Shown here: piece by piece, positions 25,223 to 34,610 of the stretch
Layout of the letters: the number at the start of each line of letters is the position of its first letter
How positions within the stretch are numbered: the first letter of the stretch is position 1
Origin: Polynucleobacter hallstattensis
GTDB lineage: Bacteria > Pseudomonadota > Gammaproteobacteria > Burkholderiales > Burkholderiaceae
Reading direction: 5' to 3'
Assembly (NCBI RefSeq): GCF_018881835.1
Contig: NZ_JACVPO010000001.1
Location: 558,001 to 622,000 of the forward strand
Length of the DNA: 64,000 nucleotides
Position numbers and translations under genes: made by a program
The notes under the pieces: generated by a model
Seen by the model: the letters and a program-made list of their open reading frames with translations, nothing else
Told to the model about the DNA's origin: nothing
The model's database searches: none

Positions 25223-25963
25223 ATGTCTAAGTTATCTGCTGCTTTTGAAAAAATTGCGCCTCGCAAACCCAATGCACCGGCAGTGATTTTGTTTTCAGGC
25301 GGCTTAGATTCGAGCACCATTCTGGCTCTGGCAAAAGATCTTGGTTACGAGCCCTATGTTTTATCAGTTGGTTACGGCCAACGCCACTCCTCTGAGCTAG
25401 CTGCCGCAAAACATATCGCCAAGAAAATGGGTGTCGTACGTCATGAGGTAGTCAATTTAGATCTCACGCGCTTTGGTGGCTCAGCCCTAACTGACTCATC
25501 TATCGATGTCCCGATTACCCCAGGCAAAGATCTAGAAATCCCCGTTACCTATGTTCCCGCTCGTAATACGATCTTGCTATCACTCGCTTTAGGCTGGGCT
25601 GAGTCATTGGGAGGATTAGATATTTTTTATGGTGCCAATGCCGTTGATTACTCAGGCTATCCCGACTGCCGCCCAGAATACGTTGCCTCATTTGAGACTA
25701 TGGCGAACTTAGCTACCAAGGCTGGTGTAGAGGCCATCAATAATGAGAATCGCTTTCGGGTTCATGCCCCCATCATCAGCATGAGCAAAGCAGAAATCAT
25801 TCAACTGGGCACCACTTTAAGCGTCGACTACTCTCAAACCGTTTCTTGCTACCAAGCAAATGATTTGGGTGAAGCTTGTGCAGAATGTGAATCTTGCCGC
25901 CTACGACAGATAGGCTTTAAGCAAGCCAACTTGAGCGATCCAACACGCTACCAAAAGAAGTAG
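25223..25963 (+). CDS. queC: 7-cyano-7-deazaguanine synthase
   Basis: ATP-dependent enzyme converting 7-carboxy-7-deazaguanine to preQ0 in queuosine biosynthesis. 246 aa with the PP-loop SGGLDSST at about 25-32. The C-terminal zinc site includes [17 protein letters not shown], with four Cys. [19 protein letters not shown] is highly typical. queC follows cpoB by 29 bp, a common arrangement after tol-pal in betaproteobacteria. Confidence 0.97.
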   Translation: MSKLSAAFEKIAPRKPNAPAVILFSGGLDSSTILALAKDLGYEPYVLSVGYGQRHSSELAAAKHIAKKMGVVRHEVVNLDLTRFGGSALTDSSIDVPITPGKDLEIPVTYVPARNTILLSLALGWAESLGGLDIFYGANAVDYSGYPDCRPEYVASFETMANLATKAGVEAINNENRFRVHAPIISMSKAEIIQLGTTLSVDYSQTVSCYQANDLGEACAECESCRLRQIGFKQANLSDPTRYQKK

Positions 25964-25983
25964 AGCTGAGAAAGCGACCTAGC

Positions 25984-26601
25984 TCACTGAGCTTGTGTTT
26001 CCATCATGCGCGCAACATATCGCGCAATTAAATCCACCTCTAGATTCACTGCATCACCTTGCTTGAGATTGCCCAAGGTCGTGTTTTCAAGTGTATGAGG
26101 AATGATGTTGATATCTACCATGCAAGCATCCTTGCTGTCTTCTGTTTTATTTACAGTGAGCGAAACACCATTAACAACAATCGATCCCTTGTAAGCCAAG
26201 AATGGCGCCAACGATTTGGGAGCCGCAATTTGTAGCAGCCAAGAACCATAAGCGTCGTCAGCAACAGTTGCAAAATGCACTACCTCACCAATACCATCCA
26301 CATGCCCACTCACCAAATGCCCACCTAAGCGATCATTAAGACGTAATGCTTTTTCTAGATTCACTGGCCCTGCTTTATCCAAACCAATCGTCTTGTTCAA
26401 AGACTCGCGTGAGATGTCTAAGGCAAAAGTAGTGTCAGTCAATTCAGTGGCAGTCATACATGCTCCCTGAATCGCAATGCTGTCACCTAATGCAACATCA
26501 TCGAGATACCCGGAAGGTACTTCAACCACCAAGTGCAGGCCATCACCTTTGGCTTGAGCGCTTTTGATTTGGCCAACTGCCGTAATAATTCCAGTAAACA
26601 T
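25984..26601 (-). CDS. ribE: Riboflavin synthase alpha chain
   Basis: Dismutates two 6,7-dimethyl-8-ribityllumazine molecules to riboflavin. 205 aa made of two similar lumazine-binding barrels, starting MFTGII and with the second repeat from GGHLVSGHVDGIG. GVSLTVN and IPHTLENTTL are also conserved. It follows ribD by 64 bp on the minus strand; the other riboflavin genes (ribBA, ribH) lie divergently across the pilin cluster. Confidence 0.96.
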   Translation of the reverse strand: MFTGIITAVGQIKSAQAKGDGLHLVVEVPSGYLDDVALGDSIAIQGACMTATELTDTTFALDISRESLNKTIGLDKAGPVNLEKALRLNDRLGGHLVSGHVDGIGEVVHFATVADDAYGSWLLQIAAPKSLAPFLAYKGSIVVNGVSLTVNKTEDSKDACMVDINIIPHTLENTTLGNLKQGDAVNLEVDLIARYVARMMETQAQ

Positions 26602-26665
26602 AGTGAGATCTTAGATGGGGTTTTGTAATTTTTTGAGGAAGTTATTTCTTGTTATTTCTTACTTG

Positions 26666-27781
26666 CTATTTCTTTCTTAGACGTAAGCGAAGATCAGAGC
26701 CAAATAGGCTTTGATCAATGATTTGCCAATCTTGACGCTGATCTAAGGCGGTCAGCGGAGAGATGTTAGCCATACCAATACCATCGCCCATAAAGAAGGG
26801 TGCGTAGTAGAGTAATAACTCGTCAACACAATCTTCTCTCAACAAGGATCCGTTTAACTTAAATCCAGCCTCGACATGGATTTCATTCATGTGGCGCTCT
26901 TTTGCTAAATACGAAAAGAGTTTTGGTAAATCTACTTTGCCATTGGAGTTAGCCATGGCAATCACTTCAACACCGAGAGCCTCGAATGATTTTGCTTTAT
27001 CTTGACTCTCCTGAGAATCTAATGAAGCGCAAACTAAGATGGCGCCTGATTCATCTAAGTTACTCAACACCTTAGCGTTCAGCGGTGTCTCGAGTTTGGA
27101 GTCCACAATGATTCTCCAAGGCTGGCGCTCAGTCTTGACATTTCTGACATTGAGACTTGGATCATCTTCTTTAACGGTGCCCACACCAGTCAAAATAGCG
27201 CAAGCTTGAGCGCGCCAATGATGTCCATTTGCTCTGGCCAAAGGACCGGTAATCCATTGGCTTTGGCCGTTTGGTAAAGCGGTCTTGCCGTCTAAGCTGG
27301 CAGCAAGCTTCATGCGAACCCAAGGCAAACCTCGAGTCATTCTGGAAATAAACCCCCAGTTTAATGCTTGGGCCTCAGATTCCAATAAGCCGCAACGCAC
27401 GTCAATGCCCGCAGCCCTTAATCGCTCAAGGCCTTTGCCGCCAACCAAAGGGTTGGGATCAGACATCGCCACAATCACCAGAGCTGGTTTAGCTGCAATT
27501 AAGGCATCGACGCAAGGCGGCGTTCTACCAGTGTGACTGCAGGGCTCTAAGGTGACATAGATCGTTGATCCAGTAGCGTCAAAACCGTTGGCCTTTACAT
27601 CAGCCAAGGCCTGAACTTCCGCGTGGTGTCCACCCACTCTTTGGGTGTGTCCACGCCCAATCACTATCCCGTCTTTCACGATGATGCATCCGACCCGTGG
27701 GTTGGGGTTAGATAAGTAAAGGGCGTTTTGAGCCTGAGCAAATGCCTGGCCCATCAATTGGTGGTCAACTTCGGTGTACAT
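26666..27781 (-). CDS. ribD: Bifunctional pyrimidine deaminase/reductase RibD
   Basis: Carries out the deaminase and reductase steps of riboflavin synthesis. The N-terminal cytidine-deaminase-like zinc site shows HHAEVQAL and EPCSHTGRTPPC; the C-terminal reductase domain begins about WVRMKLAASLDGKTAL. From the ATG at 27779-27781 it is 371 aa. A TTG 36 bp upstream with a GGTGG box is an alternative start. It follows the fimT-like gene closely, so the pilin and rib genes may share a transcript. Confidence 0.95.
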   Translation of the reverse strand: MYTEVDHQLMGQAFAQAQNALYLSNPNPRVGCIIVKDGIVIGRGHTQRVGGHHAEVQALADVKANGFDATGSTIYVTLEPCSHTGRTPPCVDALIAAKPALVIVAMSDPNPLVGGKGLERLRAAGIDVRCGLLESEAQALNWGFISRMTRGLPWVRMKLAASLDGKTALPNGQSQWITGPLARANGHHWRAQACAILTGVGTVKEDDPSLNVRNVKTERQPWRIIVDSKLETPLNAKVLSNLDESGAILVCASLDSQESQDKAKSFEALGVEVIAMANSNGKVDLPKLFSYLAKERHMNEIHVEAGFKLNGSLLREDCVDELLLYYAPFFMGDGIGMANISPLTALDQRQDWQIIDQSLFGSDLRLRLRKK

Positions 27782-27828
27782 GGGTCTATTAAAACCGATT
27801 GTGGGCAGAGGCAGCAAATTTAGCCACC

Positions 27829-28377
27829 CTACTTGCAGGCTTTGGAGTCCTTACTAGGATCACAAATTCGCCAGCGACCCCCGCTGCCCAGTATGAGCTG
27901 TCGCTCAAGCCCAAAATCTCGGTCGTGGCCCAATATCAAGCGATTAGCCACAAACCCCCCTTGGGCTGTTTTGGCAGCACCGGCAGGATTAAACAAAATA
28001 CCCCTCTTGGCTGTATGAGGGTCAATAAACTGCTTACCTCCGCCCTTGAAATACACCCGCGCAAGATCTCCTTGAGAAATCCAGTGTCGCTCTGAACAAT
28101 CTGCTTTTGCTTGGCGATCATTGCAAACGCTTTTAACTACCCAGCCCTCCTCCCAAAGACCCCCATTTAATGGAGTAATGCGGACAGGTGCGCCAATTAG
28201 AAATGCTTGAGCTCTTGCAAATTGAGCATGCGCAATAAAACGCCTGGCAATAATGTCGATTTCTCGAGCGGCCATTTGCTCGTGCAAAAAGGGTAAGGTT
28301 GATATCGCAATAATGGCGATGATGAGCAAAACAGCCATCAACTCTAACAAGCTATAACCTTGATCTTGCTTATTCAA
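27829..28377 (-). CDS. GspH/FimT family type IV minor pilin
   Basis: 182-aa pseudopilin. The prepilin peptidase site reads QGYSLLELMAVLLIIAIIAI: Gly before the cut, Glu at +5, then the long hydrophobic helix. This makes it the only cluster member besides the PilV-like one with a standard leader. The C-terminal domain has Cys near 117/127 and 174/181 positions that may pair. It is the last of four overlapping minor pilin genes. Minor pilins initiate type IV pilus assembly or DNA uptake. Confidence 0.88.
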   Translation of the reverse strand: MNKQDQGYSLLELMAVLLIIAIIAISTLPFLHEQMAAREIDIIARRFIAHAQFARAQAFLIGAPVRITPLNGGLWEEGWVVKSVCNDRQAKADCSERHWISQGDLARVYFKGGGKQFIDPHTAKRGILFNPAGAAKTAQGGFVANRLILGHDRDFGLERQLILGSGGRWRICDPSKDSKACK

Positions 28378-28699
28378 ATTTCTGTCGCCAGTTTAATCGA
28401 GTAGCAATGCGCGTTTGATCATCTAAAAAAATGAGGATCTCCAAGCTTGGTTTTGATTTGCTAGATATCAACCAAAGATTTTTTCCAGCAGACTGTATAG
28501 AACAAGTAGAGCTATCTAAGGCATCAAGATTAGAGATGTGTCGCTCACACTCACTTAAAGATTGTTCTGCAGCAATAAATTCTTTTTGAGACTCAGCATA
28601 AGTATTGATACTCATAACTTCAAGTGCAGCTAAGCGCTCTAACTGAATGACTAACATAGAGAGTAGTGTCAGCAGCGATAAGACCCAAGCAATAATCAC
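28370..28699 (-). CDS. PilX-like minor pilin, short
   Basis: 109-aa protein starting with GTG at 28697-28699. The hydrophobic start IIAWVLSLLTLLSMLVIQLER and the following ESQKEFIAAEQSLSECE match the PilX pattern of an inner helix followed by A-EN-L--CE. No Gly/Glu prepilin cleavage site precedes the helix. It overlaps the fimT-like start by 8 bp and follows the PilW-like stop by 18 bp. Position and the helix-plus-Cys pattern support the call, but it may be non-functional. Confidence 0.65.
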   Translation of the reverse strand: MIIAWVLSLLTLLSMLVIQLERLAALEVMSINTYAESQKEFIAAEQSLSECERHISNLDALDSSTCSIQSAGKNLWLISSKSKPSLEILIFLDDQTRIATRLNWRQKFE

Positions 28700-28717
28700 A
28701 ATAGACTCACAGCAGAT

Positions 28718-29344
28718 TCATAACAGATTGCGAGTGGTAAATGTTCGCTCAAGCTTCTGGTGGATGGATACGCCATCAGTCACCTCCATCTTGACCATAT
28801 AAGCCCTGCCAGCACTGGCTGGAAGCGCTTCAAGGGAGAGATGGTGAATACCACTCATTAAGGTTGTGTTGATGATTCGTCCTTGGCGATCAAGTGATTG
28901 ACAGATTAATGAGCCACCGTTTACCTTCACGCCTTTAGGTGCAGATGCTTGCCGATCTACTAAAAATCCTTGCTGTGCTAAATTATTTTTAGTGCGTTCT
29001 TTTGACAAAGTGTTGCCTATGCAATCAAAGTCCACCCCTGGTGAAATCTCCTGTTTCACCATCAGCGAATCGGATCCTCGATATCCATTGCTTTTCTGAA
29101 CCTGAAGGTAATCAATCGAAGCAGTATTTTTTCTTGTGGATGAAATTGCTGAATTGGCATTTTGATAACCCGCCATCCGTATAGCGCGCCCGATCAATTC
29201 CAAAGCACGATCTGCTTCTGCAGTAAGAGACTGTGATTTTTCATATTGAATTTGCTTAGCGATAAACTCACCGCTATTTTTGATGAGTGGTGCGACCAAG
29301 ACTAGGGAGAGGGCGAGACCGACGAGACACTCCAATAGATTCAT
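28718..29344 (-). CDS. PilW-like minor pilin lacking a prepilin leader
   Basis: 208-aa protein starting NLLECLVGLALSLVLVAPLI after Met. Glu falls at position 5 counted from the initiating Met, exactly where it lies in mature pilins, so the short leader and Gly(-1) are absent. An in-frame TAG two codons upstream excludes a longer version. The body resembles PilW (ALELIGRAIRMAGYQNA). It overlaps the PilV-like gene by 71 bp. It may be a decaying gene or an unusual unprocessed pilin. Confidence 0.7.
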   Translation of the reverse strand: MNLLECLVGLALSLVLVAPLIKNSGEFIAKQIQYEKSQSLTAEADRALELIGRAIRMAGYQNANSAISSTRKNTASIDYLQVQKSNGYRGSDSLMVKQEISPGVDFDCIGNTLSKERTKNNLAQQGFLVDRQASAPKGVKVNGGSLICQSLDRQGRIINTTLMSGIHHLSLEALPASAGRAYMVKMEVTDGVSIHQKLERTFTTRNLL

Positions 29345-29609
29345 CCGCTAACTTTCGTGAGGTTGGGTTTAGCTTATTTACTTGTGCCGTAGCCAATATG
29401 GCGAACTCATGTTTATCCATCTCTTTTCTTAGCTCTACTCGCTTCTCCTGGAGTTGACCCAAGCGCAAAATCATCCCCTGGAAGATATTGCTCAAACCCA
29501 TCCAACTGCTTGCTACCAGGCTCATTGCGACCAGAACCTCCAACAAGATGAACCCATTGGGCTTGGCATTTGATTGAGCCAGTGAGGATTTTTGCATTCG
29601 AGAGTGCAT
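29274..29609 (-). CDS. PilV-like minor pilin
   Basis: 111-aa pseudopilin with cleavage motif NGFILLEVLVAMSLVASSW (Gly, then Phe at +1 and Glu at +5). It is short for PilV. The last 24 residues are encoded over the start of the PilW-like gene in another frame and look low in complexity, so the C-terminus may have been lost. First gene of the cluster, divergent from ribBA. Confidence 0.75.
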   Translation of the reverse strand: MHSRMQKSSLAQSNAKPNGFILLEVLVAMSLVASSWMGLSNIFQGMILRLGQLQEKRVELRKEMDKHEFAILATAQVNKLNPTSRKLADESIGVSRRSRPLPSLGRTTHQK

Positions 29610-29752
29610 AGGCTATTTTCTCGAGCCTAGAGAGGCAAAAATAGGTCTTTCATGGGCGCTCACTGTCAGAAAGACTGGATATTGCTTCAATATCTGCCTC
29701 AGGATTACAAGCTAAAGCCCCAAACCCCCTCCTCAGCTTAAAATAGAGGGCT

Positions 29753-30895
29753 ATGCAAAATAACCTCGCCTCCACAGAAGAAATCGTTGCCGAGCTTAAA
29801 GCCGGCAAGATGGTCATTCTGGTCGATGAAGAAGATCGCGAGAATGAAGGCGATTTAGTACTTGCCGCCGATCATGTCACTCCAGAGGCTGTCAATTTCA
29901 TGGCCAAACATGGTCGTGGACTCATTTGCCTCACTTTGACACGCGAACGTTGCCAACAAATTAACCTACCTTTAATGGTCAGGGACAATGGCACCTCGAT
30001 GGGCACTAACTTCACTGTTTCGATTGAAGCAGCTAGTGGTGTTACTACTGGCATCTCAGCAGCAGATCGCGCTCACACCATCAAGACAGCAGTTGCAGCA
30101 AACGCAAAGCCAAATGATCTAGTTCAGCCGGGCCACATTTTTCCTTTGATGGCACAACCCGGTGGCGTATTGATTCGTTCTGGCCACACAGAAGCAGGTT
30201 GTGATTTAGCCGCCATGGCAGGCTGTTCACCTACTGCAGTGATTTGCGAAATCATGAAAGATGATGGCAGCATGGCACGTTTGCCAGATTTACTCGAATT
30301 TGCCAAAGAACATCAGTTAAAAATCGGTAGTATTGCTGACCTGATTCAATACCGAAGCCAGCATGAGAGTATTGTGGTGCGCGAAGGCGAGCGCGAGTTC
30401 GACACTCCCTGGGGTAAGTTTCAAGGCATCGTCTATCGCGATAAGCCAAGCTCATGCATTCACTTAGCTTTAGTTCATGGCAAGCCTTCAGAGAATGTAG
30501 AAACTTTAGTACGTGTACATGAACCTCTTACGGCATTGGATTTCTTAGATGCGAATGTAAGCACCCATTCTTGGCCACTGGCGCAAGCACTTCAAAAACT
30601 AGCCTCATCACCGACTGGTGTTGCCGTTTTACTCAATGCATCTGGCATTGCAGCTCCCGGAGACGCCGATTGGCTGGTGCAGTTCCATAAACTTAATGGC
30701 ACGCACTCAGCAAGTGTCGGGACTCCACCAGCACGCAAAACAGATTTCCGTACTTACGGTATTGGTGCACAAATCCTGAAGGACCTTGGTGTTGGCAAAA
30801 TGCGTTTACTCGCCAATCCTAGTCCAGTACCTAGCCTTTCCGGATACAAGCTTGAAGTCACCGGCTACACCCCATTCGAATCAAAAAATAAGTAA
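29753..30895 (+). CDS. ribBA: 3,4-dihydroxy-2-butanone-4-phosphate synthase with degenerate GTP cyclohydrolase II domain
   Basis: 380 aa. The N-terminal domain (1-200) is an intact DHBP synthase with [21 protein letters not shown] and [11 protein letters not shown]. The C-terminal half aligns with GTP cyclohydrolase II ([28 protein letters not shown]). It lacks the CxxGD...SxRCDC zinc-cysteine region, so it is likely inactive for RibA chemistry. This form is known in betaproteobacteria, which then need another ribA. It starts ribBA-ribH-nusB. Confidence 0.95.
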   Translation: MQNNLASTEEIVAELKAGKMVILVDEEDRENEGDLVLAADHVTPEAVNFMAKHGRGLICLTLTRERCQQINLPLMVRDNGTSMGTNFTVSIEAASGVTTGISAADRAHTIKTAVAANAKPNDLVQPGHIFPLMAQPGGVLIRSGHTEAGCDLAAMAGCSPTAVICEIMKDDGSMARLPDLLEFAKEHQLKIGSIADLIQYRSQHESIVVREGEREFDTPWGKFQGIVYRDKPSSCIHLALVHGKPSENVETLVRVHEPLTALDFLDANVSTHSWPLAQALQKLASSPTGVAVLLNASGIAAPGDADWLVQFHKLNGTHSASVGTPPARKTDFRTYGIGAQILKDLGVGKMRLLANPSPVPSLSGYKLEVTGYTPFESKNK

Positions 30896-31425
30896 TGCTA
30901 GGAAATATGATAAAAACACCCAATGACGAATCTGCTGTAGGCGTACTCGCTACTGACCTTAATGGGCAAGACCTGCGTGTCGGTATTGTGCAAGCGCGCT
31001 TCAACGAAGAACATTGCACTGCCCTAACTACCGCTTGTATCGAAGAATTGATCAACCTCGGTGTGTCGCAATCGGATATCAAATTAGTCACCGTTCCGGG
31101 CGCCCTAGAGATTCCGTTCGCACTGCAAAAACTTGCTGAGACTGGTGAGTTTGATGGCTTGGTTGCCCTAGGCGCCATCATCCGTGGTGAGACTTATCAC
31201 TTTGAACTTGTATCGAATGAGTCTGGTGCAGGCATTACCCGCGTTTGCCTTGAGTCTGGGTTACCAATCGCTAACGGGGTTCTCACCTGCGAGACGGATG
31301 AGCAAGCTCAGGTACGTGTTCAAGTAAAGGGCGCAGATTGTGCAAGAGCAGTTGTTGAAATGGCCAACCTGGCCCTAGCCCTCACTCCCGATATTGATTT
31401 TGAAATCAATCCTTCAGCAGCGTAA
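30895..31425 (+). CDS. ribH: 6,7-dimethyl-8-ribityllumazine synthase
   Basis: Condenses the RibD and RibB products to the riboflavin precursor, in large icosahedral or decameric shells. 176 aa. Core motifs are [33 protein letters not shown] and [13 protein letters not shown]. The ATG at 30895 overlaps the ribBA stop (TAATG). A second in-frame ATG at 30907 has a better SD (AGGAA) and may be the real start. Confidence 0.96.
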   Translation: MLGNMIKTPNDESAVGVLATDLNGQDLRVGIVQARFNEEHCTALTTACIEELINLGVSQSDIKLVTVPGALEIPFALQKLAETGEFDGLVALGAIIRGETYHFELVSNESGAGITRVCLESGLPIANGVLTCETDEQAQVRVQVKGADCARAVVEMANLALALTPDIDFEINPSAA

Positions 31426-31433
31426 TTCCTAAG

Positions 31434-31946
31434 ATGAATAAAAACGTTCCCAGCCCACAGGCAGCACCTGGTGCCCCCAGCGGCACACCAAGCGCACCTA
31501 AGCGCTCACTCACACCCCGTCGTCGTGCTCGTGAATATGCTTTACAAGGCGTTTATCAAAGCCTAGTTATGCGCCGCGCAGGCAGTCTTCCTAATGCTGC
31601 GGCAATCGCCAAGCAGTTAGCCGAAGATCCTGGCTTTCGCCGTTGCCAGCATGATTTGTTTCAGGGTATTTTTGCTGGCGTATTAGAGCGCACAGATGAG
31701 CTAGAGGGTCTCATTACCCCAGCGCTCGATCGCCCTATTAACGAGCTGTCTCCTGTGGAGCACGCTGCCCTACTAATCGGTACCTATGAGCTGGCTATTG
31801 ATTTGGCAGTTCCCTATAAAGTGGCTATTAATGAAGCCGTGGAATTAGCCAAAACATTTGGCGGCACTGATGGCCATAAGTACGTTAATGGTGTACTGGA
31901 TCTCCTGGCCCAGCAGTTACGCAGCACTGAGGTCAACGCAACTTAA
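31434..31946 (+). CDS. nusB: Transcription antitermination factor NusB
   Basis: 170-aa all-helical factor binding rRNA boxA with S10 for antitermination. A Pro/Ala-rich start (about 1-25) is followed by [16 protein letters not shown], then [19 protein letters not shown] and [19 protein letters not shown] near the end. It is 9 bp after ribH; the ribH-nusB pair is widespread. A hairpin terminator follows. Confidence 0.97.
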   Translation: MNKNVPSPQAAPGAPSGTPSAPKRSLTPRRRAREYALQGVYQSLVMRRAGSLPNAAAIAKQLAEDPGFRRCQHDLFQGIFAGVLERTDELEGLITPALDRPINELSPVEHAALLIGTYELAIDLAVPYKVAINEAVELAKTFGGTDGHKYVNGVLDLLAQQLRSTEVNAT

Positions 31947-31969
31947 GCGCCAGACTCAATTTGGATCTC

Positions 31970-32006
31970 ACCCCCTGCGCCTCAAAAAGGTCCAGGGGGT
32001 TTATTT
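31970..32006 (+). terminator. Rho-independent terminator of ribBA-ribH-nusB
   Basis: 8-bp stem ACCCCCTG (31970-31977) / CAGGGGGT (31993-32000) with a possible inner pairing in the loop, followed by a T-rich tail, 24 bp after nusB. Confidence 0.8.
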
Positions 32007-32025
32007 TGTCCATAGCTTTGGGACC

Positions 32026-32637
32026 TCTAAATATCGCAACTCTGGTCAAACCTGCGTTTGTGCAAATCGCTTCTATGTGCATAAAAATGTACAGGATGAG
32101 TTTGTCGAAAAATTTGCTAAAGCGATTCAAGTGATTAAGGTAGGTAATGGCATGGAAGCCGGCAATACCCAAGGACCATTGATTGAACAGGCCGCTCTGG
32201 AGAAGGTGGAGAGGCATGTAGCTGATGCCATTAGTAAGGGCGCAAAACTCATTGCCGGTGGCAAGTCCTCTCCTTTAGGCGGCACTTTTTATGAGCCCAC
32301 CATTTTGTCTAATGTGACCAATGACATGCTCATTACCTATGAAGAAACCTTTGGACCAGTTGCTCCAATCATGACATTTGAAAGTGATGAGGAGGCAATC
32401 AGTTTGGCCAACAATAGCCAATTTGGATTAGCTTCTTATTTTTATAGTCGTGATATTGGTCGCATCTGGAAGGCTGCTGAAGCGCTTGAGTACGGGATTG
32501 TGGGCGTTAACTCGGGAATCATCTCCAATGAGGTAGGACCATTTGGTGGAATTAAACAGTCAGGCTTAGGTCGCGAAGGAAGCGCCTACGGTATGGATGA
32601 ATACCTAGAGCTCAAATATGTTTGTCTAGGCCTTTAA
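32026..32637 (+). pseudogene. 5'-truncated succinate-semialdehyde/aldehyde dehydrogenase remnant
   Basis: About 203 codons matching the C-terminal part of NAD(P)-dependent succinate-semialdehyde dehydrogenases. It begins at [15 protein letters not shown], so the catalytic Cys is kept, and runs through [14 protein letters not shown] and [12 protein letters not shown] to the natural end. Roughly the first 280 residues, with the whole NAD-binding half, are missing. The homology starts 22 bp after the nusB terminator T-run. The remaining frame is open with no internal stop, so loss is recent or the fragment is tolerated. No start codon or SD fits. Confidence 0.85.
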
Positions 32638-32653
32638 ATCAATACCGGCAATA

Positions 32654-32695
32654 AATAAAGCCACTCTTTTAGCTTAAGTGAGCGGCTTTATTTTT
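32654..32695. terminator. Bidirectional hairpin terminator
   Basis: 9-bp perfect stem AATAAAGCC / GGCTTTATT plus an inner CTC/GAG pair, flanked by A-rich and T-rich tails. It can serve both the dehydrogenase remnant and the convergent trmB. Confidence 0.8.
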
Positions 32696-32710
32696 AGCAT
32701 CATTACTACT

Positions 32711-33532
32711 TTATTTTTTCTTGTAGACCAAGTCCCACACACCATGCCCCAGCTTAATACCGCGAGTTTCAAACTTAGTGGTTGGTCTATATGCGGGTCT
32801 CTCGACGTATCCAGAATGCTTAGCCTCGAGCTGCTCAAGAGTCGGCTTGAATTCTTTAAAGGACTCTTTGGCAAGTTCACTTTCGCTAGCAATGTCAGCG
32901 GCTGAAAAAGTTTCAATACGCATTTGCTCAGTAGAGGTATTTACTAGATTAGACTCCGCATTTAAGACCAGTAGCATTTGCTCAGCGTAATTGTGCCAAT
33001 CAGTAGCAAGGTGCAAATAGGCCCCAGGCTTTAAACGAGAAATCAGCAGCCTTACGAACTCTGCTTGAATCAAGCGACGTTTATGGTGACGCTTCTTATG
33101 CCATGGGTCTGCAAAATAAATATGAATACCATCCAAAGAATTGGATGTAATCATTTTTTCCAAAACCTCAACCGCATCATGACGAATCAGACGCAAATTA
33201 GTGAGATTGTTTTCGCCAATCAATTTCAGCAAGGCACCTACTCCGGGAGGGTGCACCTCAATTGCCAAGAAATCATCCTCAGGGCGCAAGGCAGCAATTT
33301 TGGCAGTAGTCTCACCCATACCAAAACCAATCTCCAATATCTTGGGACGCAAAGAGCCATTAAACGCTTTGGGCAGATCTAGAATGGATTCCTCAAACGG
33401 AATTAAAAACTGAGGGCCTAATTCAGCTATGGCGCGTTGTTGACCAGCCGTAGTGCGGCCTGCACGCAGGACAAAAGAGCGGATACGATCAAGATAAGGC
33501 GCTGTTTGTGGAGTAAGGTCTCGGGATGTCAA
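32711..33532 (-). CDS. trmB: tRNA (guanine-N7-)-methyltransferase
   Basis: SAM-dependent enzyme forming m7G46 in tRNA. 273 aa. SAM motif [11 protein letters not shown] is followed by [12 protein letters not shown] and IRHDAVEVL, the TrmB signature [16 protein letters not shown] and the C-terminal T-FE-RG ([12 protein letters not shown]). No ATG lies near the N-terminus; the TTG at 33530-33532, one base after the upstream stop, is the likely start, implying coupling to the GT90 gene. Confidence 0.94.
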   Translation of the reverse strand: MTSRDLTPQTAPYLDRIRSFVLRAGRTTAGQQRAIAELGPQFLIPFEESILDLPKAFNGSLRPKILEIGFGMGETTAKIAALRPEDDFLAIEVHPPGVGALLKLIGENNLTNLRLIRHDAVEVLEKMITSNSLDGIHIYFADPWHKKRHHKRRLIQAEFVRLLISRLKPGAYLHLATDWHNYAEQMLLVLNAESNLVNTSTEQMRIETFSAADIASESELAKESFKEFKPTLEQLEAKHSGYVERPAYRPTTKFETRGIKLGHGVWDLVYKKK

Positions 33533-33533
33533 T

Positions 33534-34610
33534 TTATGCCAATGCCTGGTTAATATTAATAAATGCCCTATGTAACTCTCCAGAATAGGTTAATTTATTT
33601 GCTAATTTAGCTCCATTTTCTCCAATTTTCTTGGCTTCTCCATCATGCTCGAGCAACCAGTGAACTTTATTAACTAAATCAGACATGTCAGATTCAACCG
33701 GGACGAAATTTACCCAAGGAACCAACTCGTTGTAGTACCACTGCTGAAAATTATTTTCTGAGGCTACCTTTAGAACCACTGAACCAGAAAGTAATTTTTG
33801 GAAAAGAGCAGACCAAGCATTGGTATTCCCGTCGACATCAATAAGATACTTGTAAGAATTAGCTAATTTGATTGGAACAAACTGCTTTAAATAACCTAAG
33901 TCTTTAATTTGGACTGCATCTTGCTCACTTAATTGAACGATGCCACTGAGTCCAATATCAAAAATATTTTGGTTAATTGGATTTAGGGCAAGCGCACAAA
34001 GTTTTATTCTTTGAAGATCTTTCCAACAACCTGTTGGAGATATACCGGTTGATGCCCCACGCCAGAAAACAATCGGTTTTTTTTGCTCCCAAGATACTTT
34101 ATCTTCCTTATACAAAACTCTCGTTTCCGCATACCCCCTAGTTCTTACAAAACTATCATCAGGGATTAGTATCTGATTATCTCGATTAGAGCAAAAGGCA
34201 AGGCCATCATCTTCCGCAAGATCACCTAGATTGATCTGTATTGATCCAGCCCTAAAAAGAGGCGATTGATGAAATTCTTGTATGAGGGGCAATATATGAA
34301 AAAGTCTTTCGGCAACAAGCTTTACATCTTCTTCATCTTGATCAAAATTAATTTTGAATTCTAATTCAGAACTATTTATTGCTGTCCAAATAGCGAGATT
34401 ACTTTTTCTTTCAAATTGATTACCTGAGAGATTAATTTTTAAGGGGAGTGACAAGGAATTGATGATCTGAAGAGCCAGATCTTTATCCCCCAATTTCCAT
34501 GCCCGCACCATGTTAATTGCTCTGGGATTTTTTAATAATTTCTCCCTTTGAAAAATTGATTCCAAATAAAAAGTAATATTTCGAAGTTTTTTTCTAGCAG
34601 ATTTAAGCAT
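33534..34610 (-). CDS. Glycosyltransferase family 90 (CAP10-like) protein
   Basis: 358-aa protein of the GT90/CAP10 family, which in eukaryotes includes xylosyl- and glucosyltransferases and in bacteria LPS-modifying enzymes. Diagnostic segments are [13 protein letters not shown] (about 180-192) and [20 protein letters not shown] with GSVVLKV (about 255-285). The N-terminal third is Lys/Asn rich and less conserved. The gene overlaps the preceding UDP-xylose synthase-like gene by 8 bp, so UDP-xylose is a reasonable donor guess. No signal peptide is evident; acceptor unknown. Confidence 0.85.
   Translation of the reverse strand: MLKSARKKLRNITFYLESIFQREKLLKNPRAINMVRAWKLGDKDLALQIINSLSLPLKINLSGNQFERKSNLAIWTAINSSELEFKINFDQDEEDVKLVAERLFHILPLIQEFHQSPLFRAGSIQINLGDLAEDDGLAFCSNRDNQILIPDDSFVRTRGYAETRVLYKEDKVSWEQKKPIVFWRGASTGISPTGCWKDLQRIKLCALALNPINQNIFDIGLSGIVQLSEQDAVQIKDLGYLKQFVPIKLANSYKYLIDVDGNTNAWSALFQKLLSGSVVLKVASENNFQQWYYNELVPWVNFVPVESDMSDLVNKVHWLLEHDGEAKKIGENGAKLANKLTYSGELHRAFININQALA

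Noticed and set aside
31858..32025. Upstream extension of the aldehyde dehydrogenase frame
   Set aside because: These codons overlap nusB and its terminator and do not match the dehydrogenase family; homology begins at 32026.
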